A stretch of 64,000 nt of DNA from Photobacterium swingsii (lineage in GTDB: Bacteria > Pseudomonadota > Gammaproteobacteria > Enterobacterales > Vibrionaceae), in contig NZ_AP024852.1 in the NCBI RefSeq assembly GCF_024346715.1, positions 2,356,001 to 2,420,000 of the forward strand, written 5' to 3'. Each line of letters starts with the position of its first letter. Position 1 is the first letter of the stretch. This document shows positions 17,391-26,913 of the stretch, in pieces. The position numbers and the translations under genes were made by a program. Under the pieces are notes generated by a model, which made no database searches, was not told the origin of the DNA, and was given only the letters and a program-made list of their open reading frames with translations.

Positions 17391-19850
17391 ATGACTAATT
17401 TAAACACATTCAAACACTCAGCTTTGGCTATTCTACTCTCAAGTTGCTTTTATACCTCACAGGCATCTGCCGCATCCACGTGTGAAATCAACGCACTTTA
17501 CACCTCACAAAACCCGCTTCTTACCGTTGAAAGTGCCGATCTCGATTGCCGCAATGAATGGTTTTCAGCTAATGTCACACATGCTCAAACTGTTTTCAGC
17601 GATCATCTCGTTGAGCAAGCACAAGTACGCTTATTAAATGAAGTAAACAGCTACCGAGGTGAGCCCAATCAAGCTGTAATTATAAATAACCTTGGTGAAT
17701 TTATTCGTGCCGCTTACTACGTTCGCTCTAACAATAAGCAGCAGCTTGGTGAATTCTCTGATGCGCTTGATCTAAAGCTTGCTCAAACTATTAATGCTTT
17801 TATCACCTCCCCTTATGCGATTAATTATGGTCACGAGCAAAGCTCTGCACTGAAAAGCATGACCATCATGGTAGATAATATTCGCCGTTTACCACTAACA
17901 ATGGCTAACCAGTTAGCCTTACTGAATCATTTGACCCCTGAAAGCGCTGAACATACCCGTTTCATTGAATCAATGAATGACCTTTTCCGTGCAATGAGCG
18001 GCCACACTGGTAATGATGATTTCTATTCAGAACTAGTCAAACACCCTGAATATCTACACCAACTAGAACAGTTTATTTACGATAATGAATGGGCACTAGA
18101 AACTAACGCTAGCTTTATTGTAAGTAACGCTTCACGTGAAATGGGCCGTTTATTAGCAAGCCCGCATAAAGAAACGAAACAACAAGTGCTATCGATTCAA
18201 AAGAACCTGCTTAAGCGTTATCCATTGGGTGGTAAGAGCGATAAGATTTGGGTTGGCATTGCAGAAATGGTGAGCCACTTTGCACCAGATCAAGCTGAAT
18301 CTATGGGGCTAAACAATGGCAAAGCGCAGCTTGAAGCCTTAGTGATGCCATTTACCTACCCTTGTGATGGACCTGCTATTGTACGTGCGCAAAAGATGGA
18401 TCAATCACAAGCGCTAGAAGTCTGTGCAACCCTTAATGAAAAAGAGGCTGACTTCCACCAGATAGTAAATAGCAATGGCGTACCAGTTGCTGATGATCAT
18501 AACGATAATGTTGAAGTGATTGTATTTGATTCAAATAGCGATTATGTCACTTATTCTAGCTTCCTCTTTGGAAATACAACCAATAATGGCGGTCAGTATT
18601 TAGAAGGAAACCCTTCAAACCCAGATAACAAAGCCCGCTTTGTCGCTTACCGCAATGAATACGCTGACGGTTTTAGTATTCTGAATCTAGAACATGAATA
18701 TGTACACTACCTAGATGGTCGCTTTAATTTATACGGGGATTTTGGCGATGTATTACGTGAAGGTAACACTGTGTGGTGGCTTGAAGGCTTTGCCGAATAC
18801 ATGCATTACAAAGAAGGTTACAACGCTGCAATTGAGCTAGGTAAAACTCATACCTACTCACTGCCAGAAGTAATGGCAACAACCTACTCACACGACACTA
18901 ACCGAATATACCGCTGGGGATACCTTGCTGTGCGTTTCTTAATGGATAACCACCCAGAAGAGGTTGACCAACTCTTAGTGCTTGGCCGTAATAACAACTT
19001 CAAAGCATGGGCACAGAAGAGCCAAACTATTGGTCAGCAGTACAATCAAGAATTTGTCGCTTGGTTAGATACATTAGAAACCACAAGCCAACCAACGACG
19101 CCTGGTGGAAAGGAACCCATTGTTTCAGAGCTAGCGCTTAATACTTCAATTACGCTTGAAGGTGAAAAGCACAGCGGACAACAATTCTATATTGACATAC
19201 CTGAGTTCACTCGCTCACTTGAGCTATCGATTCAAGGTAAAGGCGATGCCGATTTATATGCAAGTTTCGATCGCGTTGCGTACTACTATGATCATGACTT
19301 TACGTCTTTCAGCCATGGTAGCAACGAACACGTCACTATTGCACCTCAAGCAAATGGCTACATTAAAGCGGGCCGTTATTACATCAGCATTGATGGTCGT
19401 GAAGCATTCAGCAATGTTGAGCTTTTGGCTAAAGCGGAAGTGGAGAATCAGAGCAGTAACCAAGGTGGCGGTCAAGGTGGCGGTCAAGGTGGCAACGCAG
19501 GACAAGATGATTTAGCGCCTGTTGTTCTCACTACAGATGAACCCATCAACCTAGATGTCATTAACACCCGCTATCTGGCTTTTTATGTACCTGAAGGTAA
19601 AGAAACAGTACGTATTTGGGTTACCCCAACAACCCAAAAAAATGAAAACCAAACTAATCATTTAAGTAATGTCGATCTTTATGCCGCACAGTCTCATTGG
19701 CCAACACCAGAACAGCATGATGCTGCGTCACGTTACACGGGGAATCAAGAGTTCATCGAGCTTAAAGTAAACCAAAATGGCTATGTCCATTTCATGCTAA
19801 GTAATAATGGGAACAAAGCTGAAGTAGCGGTTTATACAACGGCCTACTAA
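17391..19850 (+). CDS. Secreted microbial collagenase (peptidase family M9)
   Basis: Zinc metalloprotease that cleaves native collagen outside the cell. The ATG at 17391 is chosen over an in-frame TTG at 17358 because it gives a clean signal peptide ending ASA, residues 1-27. The zinc site is HEYVH at about 435-439, with the third ligand glutamate in WWLEGFAEYMH some 25-30 residues later. Two pre-peptidase C-terminal (PPC) beta domains follow, about 590-690 and 710-815. A GGGQ-rich linker near 698-708 joins them. 819 aa fits the M9A collagenases of Vibrio and Photobacterium. The gene stands alone between the tRNA and a terminator; probable virulence or scavenging enzyme. Confidence 0.93.
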   Translation: MTNLNTFKHSALAILLSSCFYTSQASAASTCEINALYTSQNPLLTVESADLDCRNEWFSANVTHAQTVFSDHLVEQAQVRLLNEVNSYRGEPNQAVIINNLGEFIRAAYYVRSNNKQQLGEFSDALDLKLAQTINAFITSPYAINYGHEQSSALKSMTIMVDNIRRLPLTMANQLALLNHLTPESAEHTRFIESMNDLFRAMSGHTGNDDFYSELVKHPEYLHQLEQFIYDNEWALETNASFIVSNASREMGRLLASPHKETKQQVLSIQKNLLKRYPLGGKSDKIWVGIAEMVSHFAPDQAESMGLNNGKAQLEALVMPFTYPCDGPAIVRAQKMDQSQALEVCATLNEKEADFHQIVNSNGVPVADDHNDNVEVIVFDSNSDYVTYSSFLFGNTTNNGGQYLEGNPSNPDNKARFVAYRNEYADGFSILNLEHEYVHYLDGRFNLYGDFGDVLREGNTVWWLEGFAEYMHYKEGYNAAIELGKTHTYSLPEVMATTYSHDTNRIYRWGYLAVRFLMDNHPEEVDQLLVLGRNNNFKAWAQKSQTIGQQYNQEFVAWLDTLETTSQPTTPGGKEPIVSELALNTSITLEGEKHSGQQFYIDIPEFTRSLELSIQGKGDADLYASFDRVAYYYDHDFTSFSHGSNEHVTIAPQANGYIKAGRYYISIDGREAFSNVELLAKAEVENQSSNQGGGQGGGQGGNAGQDDLAPVVLTTDEPINLDVINTRYLAFYVPEGKETVRIWVTPTTQKNENQTNHLSNVDLYAAQSHWPTPEQHDAASRYTGNQEFIELKVNQNGYVHFMLSNNGNKAEVAVYTTAY

Positions 19851-19904
19851 TTTAGTATTAAGTAAAAACAGCGCTAATTTCACCACTTAGTGTGATAAAT
19901 AATA

Positions 19905-19940
19905 AAAACCACTGAGATGTGCTCACTTCTCAGTGGTTTT
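19905..19940 (+). terminator. Terminator of the collagenase gene
   Basis: Perfect 13-bp stem (19905-19917 with 19928-19940, AAAACCACTGAGA) followed by CTTTTCTT on the plus strand. Confidence 0.85.
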
Positions 19941-19973
19941 CTTTTCTTGGTGTTCAAACTCACTAACAAGGCT

Positions 19974-20090
19974 CTAGCCAAATACCATAGCAATAAGTAG
20001 CACCACTAATAAAATTGCACCAGTTACTTTGAGCAAAAAACCGAGCTGACGCGTGCCTCCTTTAGGTGCTTGATTACAACATCCCATCAT
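19974..20090 (-). CDS. Small membrane protein, 38 aa, with N-terminal MGCC motif
   Basis: ATG with AGGAG six bases upstream. The product begins MMGCCNQAPKGGTRQL and continues as one hydrophobic helix (GAILLVVLLIAMVFG). A paralogue lies at 22554-22676 with the same N-terminus. Both are preceded upstream by the same hairpin, CCTTCCA with TGGAAGG (20131-20149 here). Double cysteine followed by a membrane helix suggests a metal- or redox-sensitive or lipid-modified mini protein; function unknown. Conservation between two copies is the main evidence that it is translated. Confidence 0.65.
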   Translation of the reverse strand: MMGCCNQAPKGGTRQLGFLLKVTGAILLVVLLIAMVFG

Positions 20091-20204
20091 GGCTCCTTGT
20101 GTCTTCATCCAAAACAGACTTAAGACTACGCCTTCCAGCTAATGGAAGGTCAATACAAACTCTTAATTGTTTTACTTTCTTCTAGCTGTAACAAAGCTAG
20201 AAAT

Positions 20205-20232
20205 GAAAAAAGCCAGCAATTAAGCTGGCTTT
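20205..20232 (-). terminator. Terminator of the chemotaxis receptor gene
   Basis: Stem AAAGCCAGC (20209-20217) with GCTGGCTTT (20224-20232). On the minus strand the hairpin is followed by a T run. A near copy of the stem core recurs upstream of the gene at about 22294. Confidence 0.8.
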
Positions 20233-20263
20233 CAAATCGTTTCACAAAAGTGGAATACAAAAG

Positions 20264-21898
20264 TTAAGAGATTCGGAAACGATTCATCATAGATTGGAGG
20301 TTAGCAGCCAACTGGCTAAGTTCAACACTTGCCTTAGCAGTTTGATTTGCTCCTATTGCAACTTCTGTCGACGATAAGTGGATACTCTCCACATTCCGTC
20401 CTAACTCTTCTGTTACAGAATCTTGCTCACTACACGCACTAGCAATCTGCATGTTCATATCAGCAATCTTTGCTACAGCTTGCTCAATACTTTGTATGGT
20501 AGTACCTGTATTTTGGCTTTGTGTAACACACTGTTGGATCATACGACAACTATCTGTCGTCGCCTCTTTAGCTTCATTCGCGCTTTTTTGTAACTTATCG
20601 ATAATCGAAACAATTTCACCCGTAGAATGTTGTGTTCGACCCGCAAGAGTTCTCACTTCATCAGCAACAACAGCAAAACCACGACCTTGTTCGCCGGCCC
20701 GAGCAGCTTCAATTGCCGCATTCAGTGCTAGTAAATTCGTTTGCTCGGCGATATCTCGAATAACGTCTACAACCATACTGATATTGACAGACTCTCGCTC
20801 TAGTTGCTCAACCAGAGATCCAGCATTTTCAATCTCTCTCGATACATCCAAAATAGATTCGGTGCCTTTCTGTACATCCTTACTACCTAATTTAGCTTCA
20901 TCATTCGCCGATGTTGCAGATACAGAAGCAACTTCAGTGTTACTCGCAACGTCAGCGACTGTCGCCTTCATTTGCTCCATCGCTGTAACAACCATGGTGA
21001 TCTCATCTTGTTGCTGCTTCATCCCCTGAGATGACTGTTCAGATACAGCACTGACTTCTTCTACCGCAGCACTTAACTGAGTCACTGCAGCAACAATCTC
21101 TTCGACCAATTTGCGCAGATTGTTTTGCATCTTAATGCTAGAGTCCGCCAACATCCCTAGCTCATCGTTACCCATTTGGTCACGATCTAAGGTATGTGTC
21201 AGATTACCGGAGGCGATTTCCCCAGAAAGCTCCATCACTAAATTAAGTGGGCGACAGATTTGGCGAGTCAAAAATTGATTCAAGATCACCATCAGAACCA
21301 GCATACTGACGATACAAGCGAGTGTCATAGTGCCGACACGCGTTGCAGTCGCTAGCATTTCAGTGCGGTTATTAGCAACAAAGCCTAAGTTCAGCTCTCG
21401 TAAACCATCCAGCGCGATCATCAATTCATTAAACTGATTGTAAGTATTCACAAGCTCAGCTTCCGCTGTGACACTATCACCCACAGACGCGGCAGCTTCA
21501 AAACCTAAAATACCTGTTTCGTACGCTCGCCATGTATTGCTTACACGATCAAAAACTTGACGTTCATGCTGTGATGCAACTGTCGCATCATAAGCTGCTA
21601 GCATTTGCTTAATACGCTCACTGTCTCTTTGTGTTCGTTGCAACGTTGCTTGCATCGCATTAAGGTCATTTTGATGTGTTAAGGTAAAAAACTGAGTTGT
21701 ACGATTATTCGTAATTTCATATTTCAGCTCTTCGACCGACAGTACACTCGGCAATGTCGAATCTGTAAAGTTAATGGTGCCCTCTCGAACTAGCTTCAAT
21801 TCCCCCGTTAGAAATACACCAAGCGCGATAATAATCGTTGCGATAGCAGAAAACACAACCGCTATTTTTTTACCCAATGATAAGTTTTTATATGACAT
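20264..21898 (-). CDS. Methyl-accepting chemotaxis protein
   Basis: 544-aa inner-membrane chemoreceptor. First transmembrane helix near residues 11-29, a periplasmic four-helix-bundle sensor (about 30-185), second transmembrane helix near 187-208, and a HAMP domain ([21 protein letters not shown]). The cytoplasmic signalling domain has the highly conserved hairpin tip ([33 protein letters not shown]), which contacts CheA and CheW. No C-terminal CheR-binding pentapeptide is visible. Monocistronic, with its own terminator. The ligand cannot be told from the sequence. Confidence 0.95.
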   Translation of the reverse strand: MSYKNLSLGKKIAVVFSAIATIIIALGVFLTGELKLVREGTINFTDSTLPSVLSVEELKYEITNNRTTQFFTLTHQNDLNAMQATLQRTQRDSERIKQMLAAYDATVASQHERQVFDRVSNTWRAYETGILGFEAAASVGDSVTAEAELVNTYNQFNELMIALDGLRELNLGFVANNRTEMLATATRVGTMTLACIVSMLVLMVILNQFLTRQICRPLNLVMELSGEIASGNLTHTLDRDQMGNDELGMLADSSIKMQNNLRKLVEEIVAAVTQLSAAVEEVSAVSEQSSQGMKQQQDEITMVVTAMEQMKATVADVASNTEVASVSATSANDEAKLGSKDVQKGTESILDVSREIENAGSLVEQLERESVNISMVVDVIRDIAEQTNLLALNAAIEAARAGEQGRGFAVVADEVRTLAGRTQHSTGEIVSIIDKLQKSANEAKEATTDSCRMIQQCVTQSQNTGTTIQSIEQAVAKIADMNMQIASACSEQDSVTEELGRNVESIHLSSTEVAIGANQTAKASVELSQLAANLQSMMNRFRIS

Positions 21899-22370
21899 TT
21901 ATATACAACCTGCCCTCTTGAGGATTTAAAGAAATAGTTGTTTTTAACTTCTTACTTCCTTTAAAAAATTAAATAACGGATCACCTTAGCGGCAGGTTAA
22001 ACCATTCACTTAAATTATATTTTTAATCAGATAAATAACCGAGTAAAAGCTATTTTCAATTAAATTATTATATATTTATGTTTCACTTTTATAGTTAGAA
22101 AAACACATTATTAACCTCACCTTCCTTTTATTCACCACTTACCCCTTCACCACTTAACTCGTTCACATTTCATTTGTATTATGAATTTACATCAATATAA
22201 ATTCACTTACCGTACATACAAGCCACACAGGAGTCATAGCGTTTTAAGTGACAAAGTAAAGTAGGAATAATTTATTACAGATGTAAAAAATCCAGCAATT
22301 AAGCTGGCTTCTTTACATTTGGCGAAGCGCTTTGAGTATAGCGGATTTGGTACAAATCCTTTTCACGTTA
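21899..22370. other. AT-rich promoter region of the chemoreceptor, no gene
   Basis: 472 bp without a gene. It must hold the leftward promoter of the receptor gene. At about 22292-22313 lies a partial copy of the receptor terminator (CCAGCAATTAAGCTGG), which suggests the flanks of this gene were duplicated. Confidence 0.45.
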
Positions 22371-22580
22371 GCTCAAACGCAAAAAAGGCGCTAATAAATT
22401 AGCGCCTTTCTTAAATGTGGCAAAGAGATAGGGATTTACTGCTCGCAAGCTCGCGCCCTTCGGGCTATTGCCTTTTCGCGCCTTCGGCACGGGCAATGTG
22501 CTTTCGCTTTGCTCAGGTGAAGCCTACTCTAGGGTTCGGCACCCTATCTCTAATCACAAAATTGAGGCGAAAAAAACCGC
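22371..22580. repeat. Left copy of ~210-bp direct repeat with tRNA-Ser 3' fragment
   Basis: Matches 37711-37921 at all but about four positions and one A indel. In order it contains a perfect 12-bp terminator-type hairpin (22384-22395 with 22398-22409), a spacer and AGAGATAGGGATTT that copy the 3' end and downstream flank of tRNA-Ser, a GC-rich structured core with several small hairpins (GCCC-TTC-GGGC and others), and a right end (CTAGGGTTCGGCACCC then TATCTCT) that mimics a T arm plus acceptor in the opposite sense. With its partner it brackets the 15-kb FtsK/ECF/kinase block. Confidence 0.85.
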
Positions 22581-22676
22581 AACTAACAAAACCATCAAAA
22601 AGATGGCGCCTGTCACTTTTAACAGCAATGCTAACTGACGCGTGCCCCCTTTGGGTGCTTGATTACAACACCCCAC
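22554..22676 (-). CDS. Small membrane protein, 40 aa, paralogue of the 38-aa MGCC protein
   Basis: GTG start with AAGGGG eight to ten bases upstream. The N-terminus GCCNQAPKGGTRQL is the same as in the protein at 19974-20090, followed by a hydrophobic helix. The last codons fall inside the 210-bp repeat, so the C-terminus may have been altered when the repeat arrived. The upstream hairpin at 22716-22736 (ACCTTCCA with TGGAAGGT) is shared with the paralogue. Function unknown. Confidence 0.5.
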   Translation of the reverse strand: MGCCNQAPKGGTRQLALLLKVTGAIFLMVLLVAVFFASIL

Positions 22677-22827
22677 CGTTAATTCCCCTTTATCTCACCA
22701 ATGCAGAAACGGTACACCTTCCAGCTGATGGAAGGTCAAGAGTGACTTTACCGCTCAAAGCAATCAACAAACGTTAGATGAAAGAAAATAGCGCAATAAC
22801 ACTATTGTTGACTCATAATCAGAGCAT

Positions 22828-23067
22828 CTAAGCCAGCCGTTCAACTAAATATGAAACGCCATAAACACACGAAATAACAATCGCGTAAAAAGCATAGATA
22901 ACAGCCCAACCTTTTTTATTGGGATTAGGAATCAAACCTGACTCATTAGTGAATAACGCAGGCCCCATAAAGTTCATTGGTATAAATATTAAAAAACAAA
23001 CTAACATAAACAAAATAACAAAAGGATATATGAACGACATTGCAATAAATTCAATTACTTTTTTCAT
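22828..23067 (-). CDS. Small two-helix membrane protein (79 aa)
   Basis: Chosen start MKKVIEF at 23067, with GAGGT five bases upstream; an ATG twelve bases earlier is less well placed. Two hydrophobic segments, about residues 7-30 and 55-73, flank a short polar stretch (NPNKKG). No known family. It is 116 bp downstream of the last large gene of the minus-strand FtsK operon and may be its final member. Confidence 0.55.
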   Translation of the reverse strand: MKKVIEFIAMSFIYPFVILFMLVCFLIFIPMNFMGPALFTNESGLIPNPNKKGWAVIYAFYAIVISCVYGVSYLVERLA

Positions 23068-23183
23068 TACGTACCTCATACAGCTCTATTTTATAATCGT
23101 TAAAATGACAATTCAGTTATTAAACCAAGCAAAATACTATTTTTCTTGGTTGAACACTCTGACATTAAAATAAAATCAAAAGG

Positions 23184-25484
23184 TTACTTCTTATTTAAAA
23201 AGAACACATGCTCATTATTATTACGATTATGAGTCACCCATTTTTTAACCGGCCGATACCCAGAAGCACTCACCTCAACATAATAACTATCAGGTTGTAA
23301 TAACATACCATCTTGATATTTCGGCTTAATATTAAGGATCCGAATTCTATTCTCTGGTACATTTGAATGTACAAACATCGCTACCTTACCATTTACAACC
23401 TTAGGTTCAGCTTGTTTATATTGATCGACACTTAATAATGGGTAAATTTTTTCATCCCAATCATTCATTGGTTTCAGTGCGTATTTTTCAAACAGAGAAA
23501 AAACATGGAAGTTTTTATCAAAAGCCATACCGATTGGCTGAATACTCGGCTGAGAATGAAGCACCCATGTAATAGCGGATGACGTCAATGGCGACACACT
23601 GTTATCAATAGATTTCAGGAAATATGCGGTTGTTGAACCTTCATCTGTAAACTTAGAATTACCCATCAATAATGGGATTGAGAAAATAGCAATAATAACA
23701 GCTAGCGCAGCAACATGGTTCATTCGCTTGCTTTTCGACGTACTAACCTCGTTTTCGCCATAACTTAATAATGCCCAAAACTTAAACGGTAACTTAAAGA
23801 AAGTTATAAGCACTAAAAACAACGACAAGCTCATTGATATAGGGGGAACAATGATAGAACGAAGTGCACTCTTCCCTTCATTTTCATACAAGCCACCATC
23901 TTCGAACCTAACAACGGAAGAGTTAATATAAGCAAGCCATTTGTCACGTTCGCGCTGTACATTCACTAAGGTGACGTTCTTATAGAACTGCTTATTGTTC
24001 CACGTCGTCAATACAGGGTTAACATAATATTCTTCACCCATGATCTGTTTTATCTGATTTTGAATGCTTGAGTGCTTTTGGAACTGATTAAAGTTAAGGC
24101 CTGGAGGAATAGTCAGACCCCGCTTCGCCATTTCTTTATTCCACTTTCTTTTGGCTTTATCTCTGGTGGTAGTTCTTACTGCATTTTTGAATGCTGACAC
24201 ATCATTAATGGTCCAATTAGTGGCTAGCTGAACCCCTTTATTTTTACTTTTTCTCACAATCTTACGCGCAGTAACCTTGTGATGCCTAAACTGTGAAAAG
24301 GTAGCAATCCCCATGGAATAACCTGTTTCAGATTTAAATTCCCCTTTCATTAAGTTCAATATGTTAGGCACATAATCGCTAGGTATACTGGAATAAACAA
24401 GATGCTGGTCCTGCTCTCCCCCATCACCGGTTGCCAACTCAAGGCCAGCAAGTACAGCTGACAGGCCTAAAGTTAAAATAGTCTCACTGACTGTTGTTGT
24501 GCCTTTAACTCGTCCCTTTTCAGTTACCAGCCAATAATTCATTTCTTTGTAAGGAAGACCATATTTCGCTAAACCTTGGCGATAATGACTTTCAACCGTT
24601 TTAATACATTTGTTCTGATGCTTAATATTGCTATAACGGCTTATGCAGTTATTCTTTTCATCAAAAGCTTGAGATATTTTAGGTGCCAACTCTTGAGCTT
24701 TGCCTTCCGCTCGCATCAAATAGGATTTTTCCGCCGATTGATAACGCTTCCAACCTTTCAGAACATCGCTTTCGACATTACTCCAAGCTTTATTGGCTTC
24801 ATTATGGCGAGAAGCAACAGCATCGTTATATTGTTTATTGGCTCGTTTATAATCGTCCCATGCAACATGTACATCTTTTCGCATATCTCGATACACGGCA
24901 TAATCTTCATCAAACCGCGCCCCTGCACGATTTAGAAGATACTTTTCTAGAATCGCATTTTTTTGCTTATCCACATCGTTTATAAAACTGTCATTGCTGT
25001 AAATAAGCCCCCCCATTAATGCAAGAAAGGTCATTTCATGCGCCGAGGTTGCATGCTCAGGTTCAAACGGGATACCTTCTATCCGTAATGCATTTTGCGC
25101 CAGACTTGAACGAAGTACATTGGACATAAAGGCATTTTGTCTTTGTTCTGCGCTAGAGGAATCAATAATAAAATAATCCACCAGCCATTTTTGACCAAAG
25201 AAAGTCGCAGGCCAAACGATAAGCGTAATCACCACCATCGCTGGAATTGCCGTTCTTTTTTTCGCCGCCACGCGCCCAAAGACAAGCAAATCAATCATTA
25301 ATAAAGTAACACCGATACCCGATATAGCACGGCCAAAGAGCTCTGTAATATGTAATGTTTCGTCCGAAAGACCCGATGAACCCGCTACCTCTACAAGTTT
25401 TGCATTGAAAATAACTTCAGGTATCAAGTAAATCAGTGACATTGCGAATAAGAATAGCGCAAGCCATTTAGGTTTTGATTGCAT
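23184..25484 (-). CDS. Large multi-pass membrane protein of unknown function
   Basis: 766 aa. Three N-terminal hydrophobic segments (about residues 9-27, 50-68 and 80-97). A long polar, partly coiled region follows (about 105-540), with a short hydrophobic patch near 335-350 (TVSETILTLGLSAVLAGLEL). Two further transmembrane helices lie near 553-572 and 592-612, then a C-terminal ~150-residue domain. That last domain (YYVEVSASGYRPVKKWV) resembles a PEGA-like beta module. No match to a named family. It starts 8 bp after the GDPD-like lipoprotein gene, so it is part of the FtsK operon and probably its membrane scaffold. Confidence 0.7.
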   Translation of the reverse strand: MQSKPKWLALFLFAMSLIYLIPEVIFNAKLVEVAGSSGLSDETLHITELFGRAISGIGVTLLMIDLLVFGRVAAKKRTAIPAMVVITLIVWPATFFGQKWLVDYFIIDSSSAEQRQNAFMSNVLRSSLAQNALRIEGIPFEPEHATSAHEMTFLALMGGLIYSNDSFINDVDKQKNAILEKYLLNRAGARFDEDYAVYRDMRKDVHVAWDDYKRANKQYNDAVASRHNEANKAWSNVESDVLKGWKRYQSAEKSYLMRAEGKAQELAPKISQAFDEKNNCISRYSNIKHQNKCIKTVESHYRQGLAKYGLPYKEMNYWLVTEKGRVKGTTTVSETILTLGLSAVLAGLELATGDGGEQDQHLVYSSIPSDYVPNILNLMKGEFKSETGYSMGIATFSQFRHHKVTARKIVRKSKNKGVQLATNWTINDVSAFKNAVRTTTRDKAKRKWNKEMAKRGLTIPPGLNFNQFQKHSSIQNQIKQIMGEEYYVNPVLTTWNNKQFYKNVTLVNVQRERDKWLAYINSSVVRFEDGGLYENEGKSALRSIIVPPISMSLSLFLVLITFFKLPFKFWALLSYGENEVSTSKSKRMNHVAALAVIIAIFSIPLLMGNSKFTDEGSTTAYFLKSIDNSVSPLTSSAITWVLHSQPSIQPIGMAFDKNFHVFSLFEKYALKPMNDWDEKIYPLLSVDQYKQAEPKVVNGKVAMFVHSNVPENRIRILNIKPKYQDGMLLQPDSYYVEVSASGYRPVKKWVTHNRNNNEHVFFLNKK

Positions 25485-25492
25485 AGCGTTTT

Positions 25493-26908
25493 TTACTCAG
25501 GAATAACAATATGGATAGGGTCGAACACAACATTTAAATCAGTGTCGGCAGGTATTTCAGGTACGGTAATAATAACGGCTTTCTTCGTTACCTTCTCAGC
25601 CACTTTTTTATTTACTTTTAATGGCTTAACTTCACCATCAATGGCTAAGTAGTAGCCATTTTTTAGATAATCACCTTGCAATTCAATTGCCGAAAAATCA
25701 CCATTTTTAGGCAATTGGCTGATTTTTTTTCCTTGGTCGGTCCTTGGTAAATAACCGCCATTCTCAGCAATCAAACGAGGAAAGAGAGAAGCACACACTT
25801 TATATTTAGATGTCGTTACGTCAGCGACATCTGGTAGGGGTTTATTTTTGCTCGCTAAAGATTGCAGTGTGTTGATATGGTAATCATCACCATTAATTGA
25901 GTAAGTCGACACTGAAAGGTTATTTTCTTTTGCACGCTGATAAATGGTTGAGTGTTTAGCATAGCTACGAATATCAACATGCAAGCCCGCGTTGTCACCC
26001 AACTTTCTCGCGACTTCTGTCGCACTAAGCTTAGGGTGATTTTGCTTCGCCAATGCGAGATCTATCGCCCGATTGGATGAACCTCGGTTACGCTGATACA
26101 TCTTATCATTGGATATTGCCTGCCTGATTGAGCGTTTGTAGCGTTGAGATGAGAGACTATCGGGCCCCCACACATAGCCCAAATAAACCCCATTATCTAA
26201 TCCTCTTAGATGCTGCAGTTGATATAGTTTTCCTGAAGTAAAGAAGTACGATCCTGATGCTAACGCGCGCTTCACTATACGGTTAAGTTCGCTCAACTGG
26301 TCAAGCGTCGCATCACCTTGAATGTTAATGGCTAAGCGCTGATGCGCTAGATACGGATCCCACGTATTAACAATCTCTTTAATTGATGGAATACGATCAT
26401 CCGTTAGTTGCCCATCGCGATCTCGCAGCCGCAGTTTTGACAAATCGTTAGTCGACAAGTCATAGAACTTCTTTCGGTGCCCTTGTTTATTTGCCGCTGC
26501 TCGGCCTGTTTCATCATCGTGATAAGCAAACCAATTCCCTGCTTTCGTTACCCTCGCACTAATGTTGACAACATCAAACCCATTACGGCTTGCATACTCC
26601 AGTGCATCCAGCGAGTTTTCACTAAACCTCGCATCACCTCGTTCGACACCTACCTTAAGCGGACATGTTTGATTAAAAAAACCAAGATCGCCACCTAAGG
26701 TTAAATACAGATTTCGATCCGTTAAGGCATATTGAGAATCGACTAAAGCACCTGTATCGAGGTTTTCACTGCCATATTTTGCTCCTTCTGCATTATCAGG
26801 GTAATGACTGAGCAGTTGAAAACGTTCACCTTCTGGCTTGAGTTGCGAACTACAACCTTGTAGTAATACAAGTACCAATAATGGTAAGAATGAATAACGT
26901 GCAAACAT
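25493..26908 (-). CDS. Lipoprotein with a degenerate glycerophosphodiester phosphodiesterase-like domain
   Basis: 471 aa with a lipoprotein signal (LLVLVLLQGC, lipidated Cys19). Residues ~85-385 follow the GDPD TIM-barrel pattern: VERGDARFSENSLDALEYA, then NISARVTKAG and WFAYHDDETGR. The HRG histidine of active enzymes is Glu89 here, and the metal-binding E-x-D is Asn115-x-Ser117; only the second histidine (His130) is kept. Hydrolysis is therefore doubtful, and a binding or structural role is more likely. The ~90-residue C-terminal domain looks beta-rich. Its gene is 5 bp from the next upstream gene of the operon. Confidence 0.7.
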   Translation of the reverse strand: MFARYSFLPLLVLVLLQGCSSQLKPEGERFQLLSHYPDNAEGAKYGSENLDTGALVDSQYALTDRNLYLTLGGDLGFFNQTCPLKVGVERGDARFSENSLDALEYASRNGFDVVNISARVTKAGNWFAYHDDETGRAAANKQGHRKKFYDLSTNDLSKLRLRDRDGQLTDDRIPSIKEIVNTWDPYLAHQRLAINIQGDATLDQLSELNRIVKRALASGSYFFTSGKLYQLQHLRGLDNGVYLGYVWGPDSLSSQRYKRSIRQAISNDKMYQRNRGSSNRAIDLALAKQNHPKLSATEVARKLGDNAGLHVDIRSYAKHSTIYQRAKENNLSVSTYSINGDDYHINTLQSLASKNKPLPDVADVTTSKYKVCASLFPRLIAENGGYLPRTDQGKKISQLPKNGDFSAIELQGDYLKNGYYLAIDGEVKPLKVNKKVAEKVTKKAVIITVPEIPADTDLNVVFDPIHIVIPE

Positions 26909-26913
26909 AATTA

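Noticed and set aside
22415-22777. 120-codon frame across the left 210-bp repeat, and 68-codon (37755-37961) and 62-codon (37966-38154) frames at the right repeat and tRNA
   Set aside because: They read through tRNA fragments, hairpins and a tRNA gene; the common start is only the shared repeat sequence.
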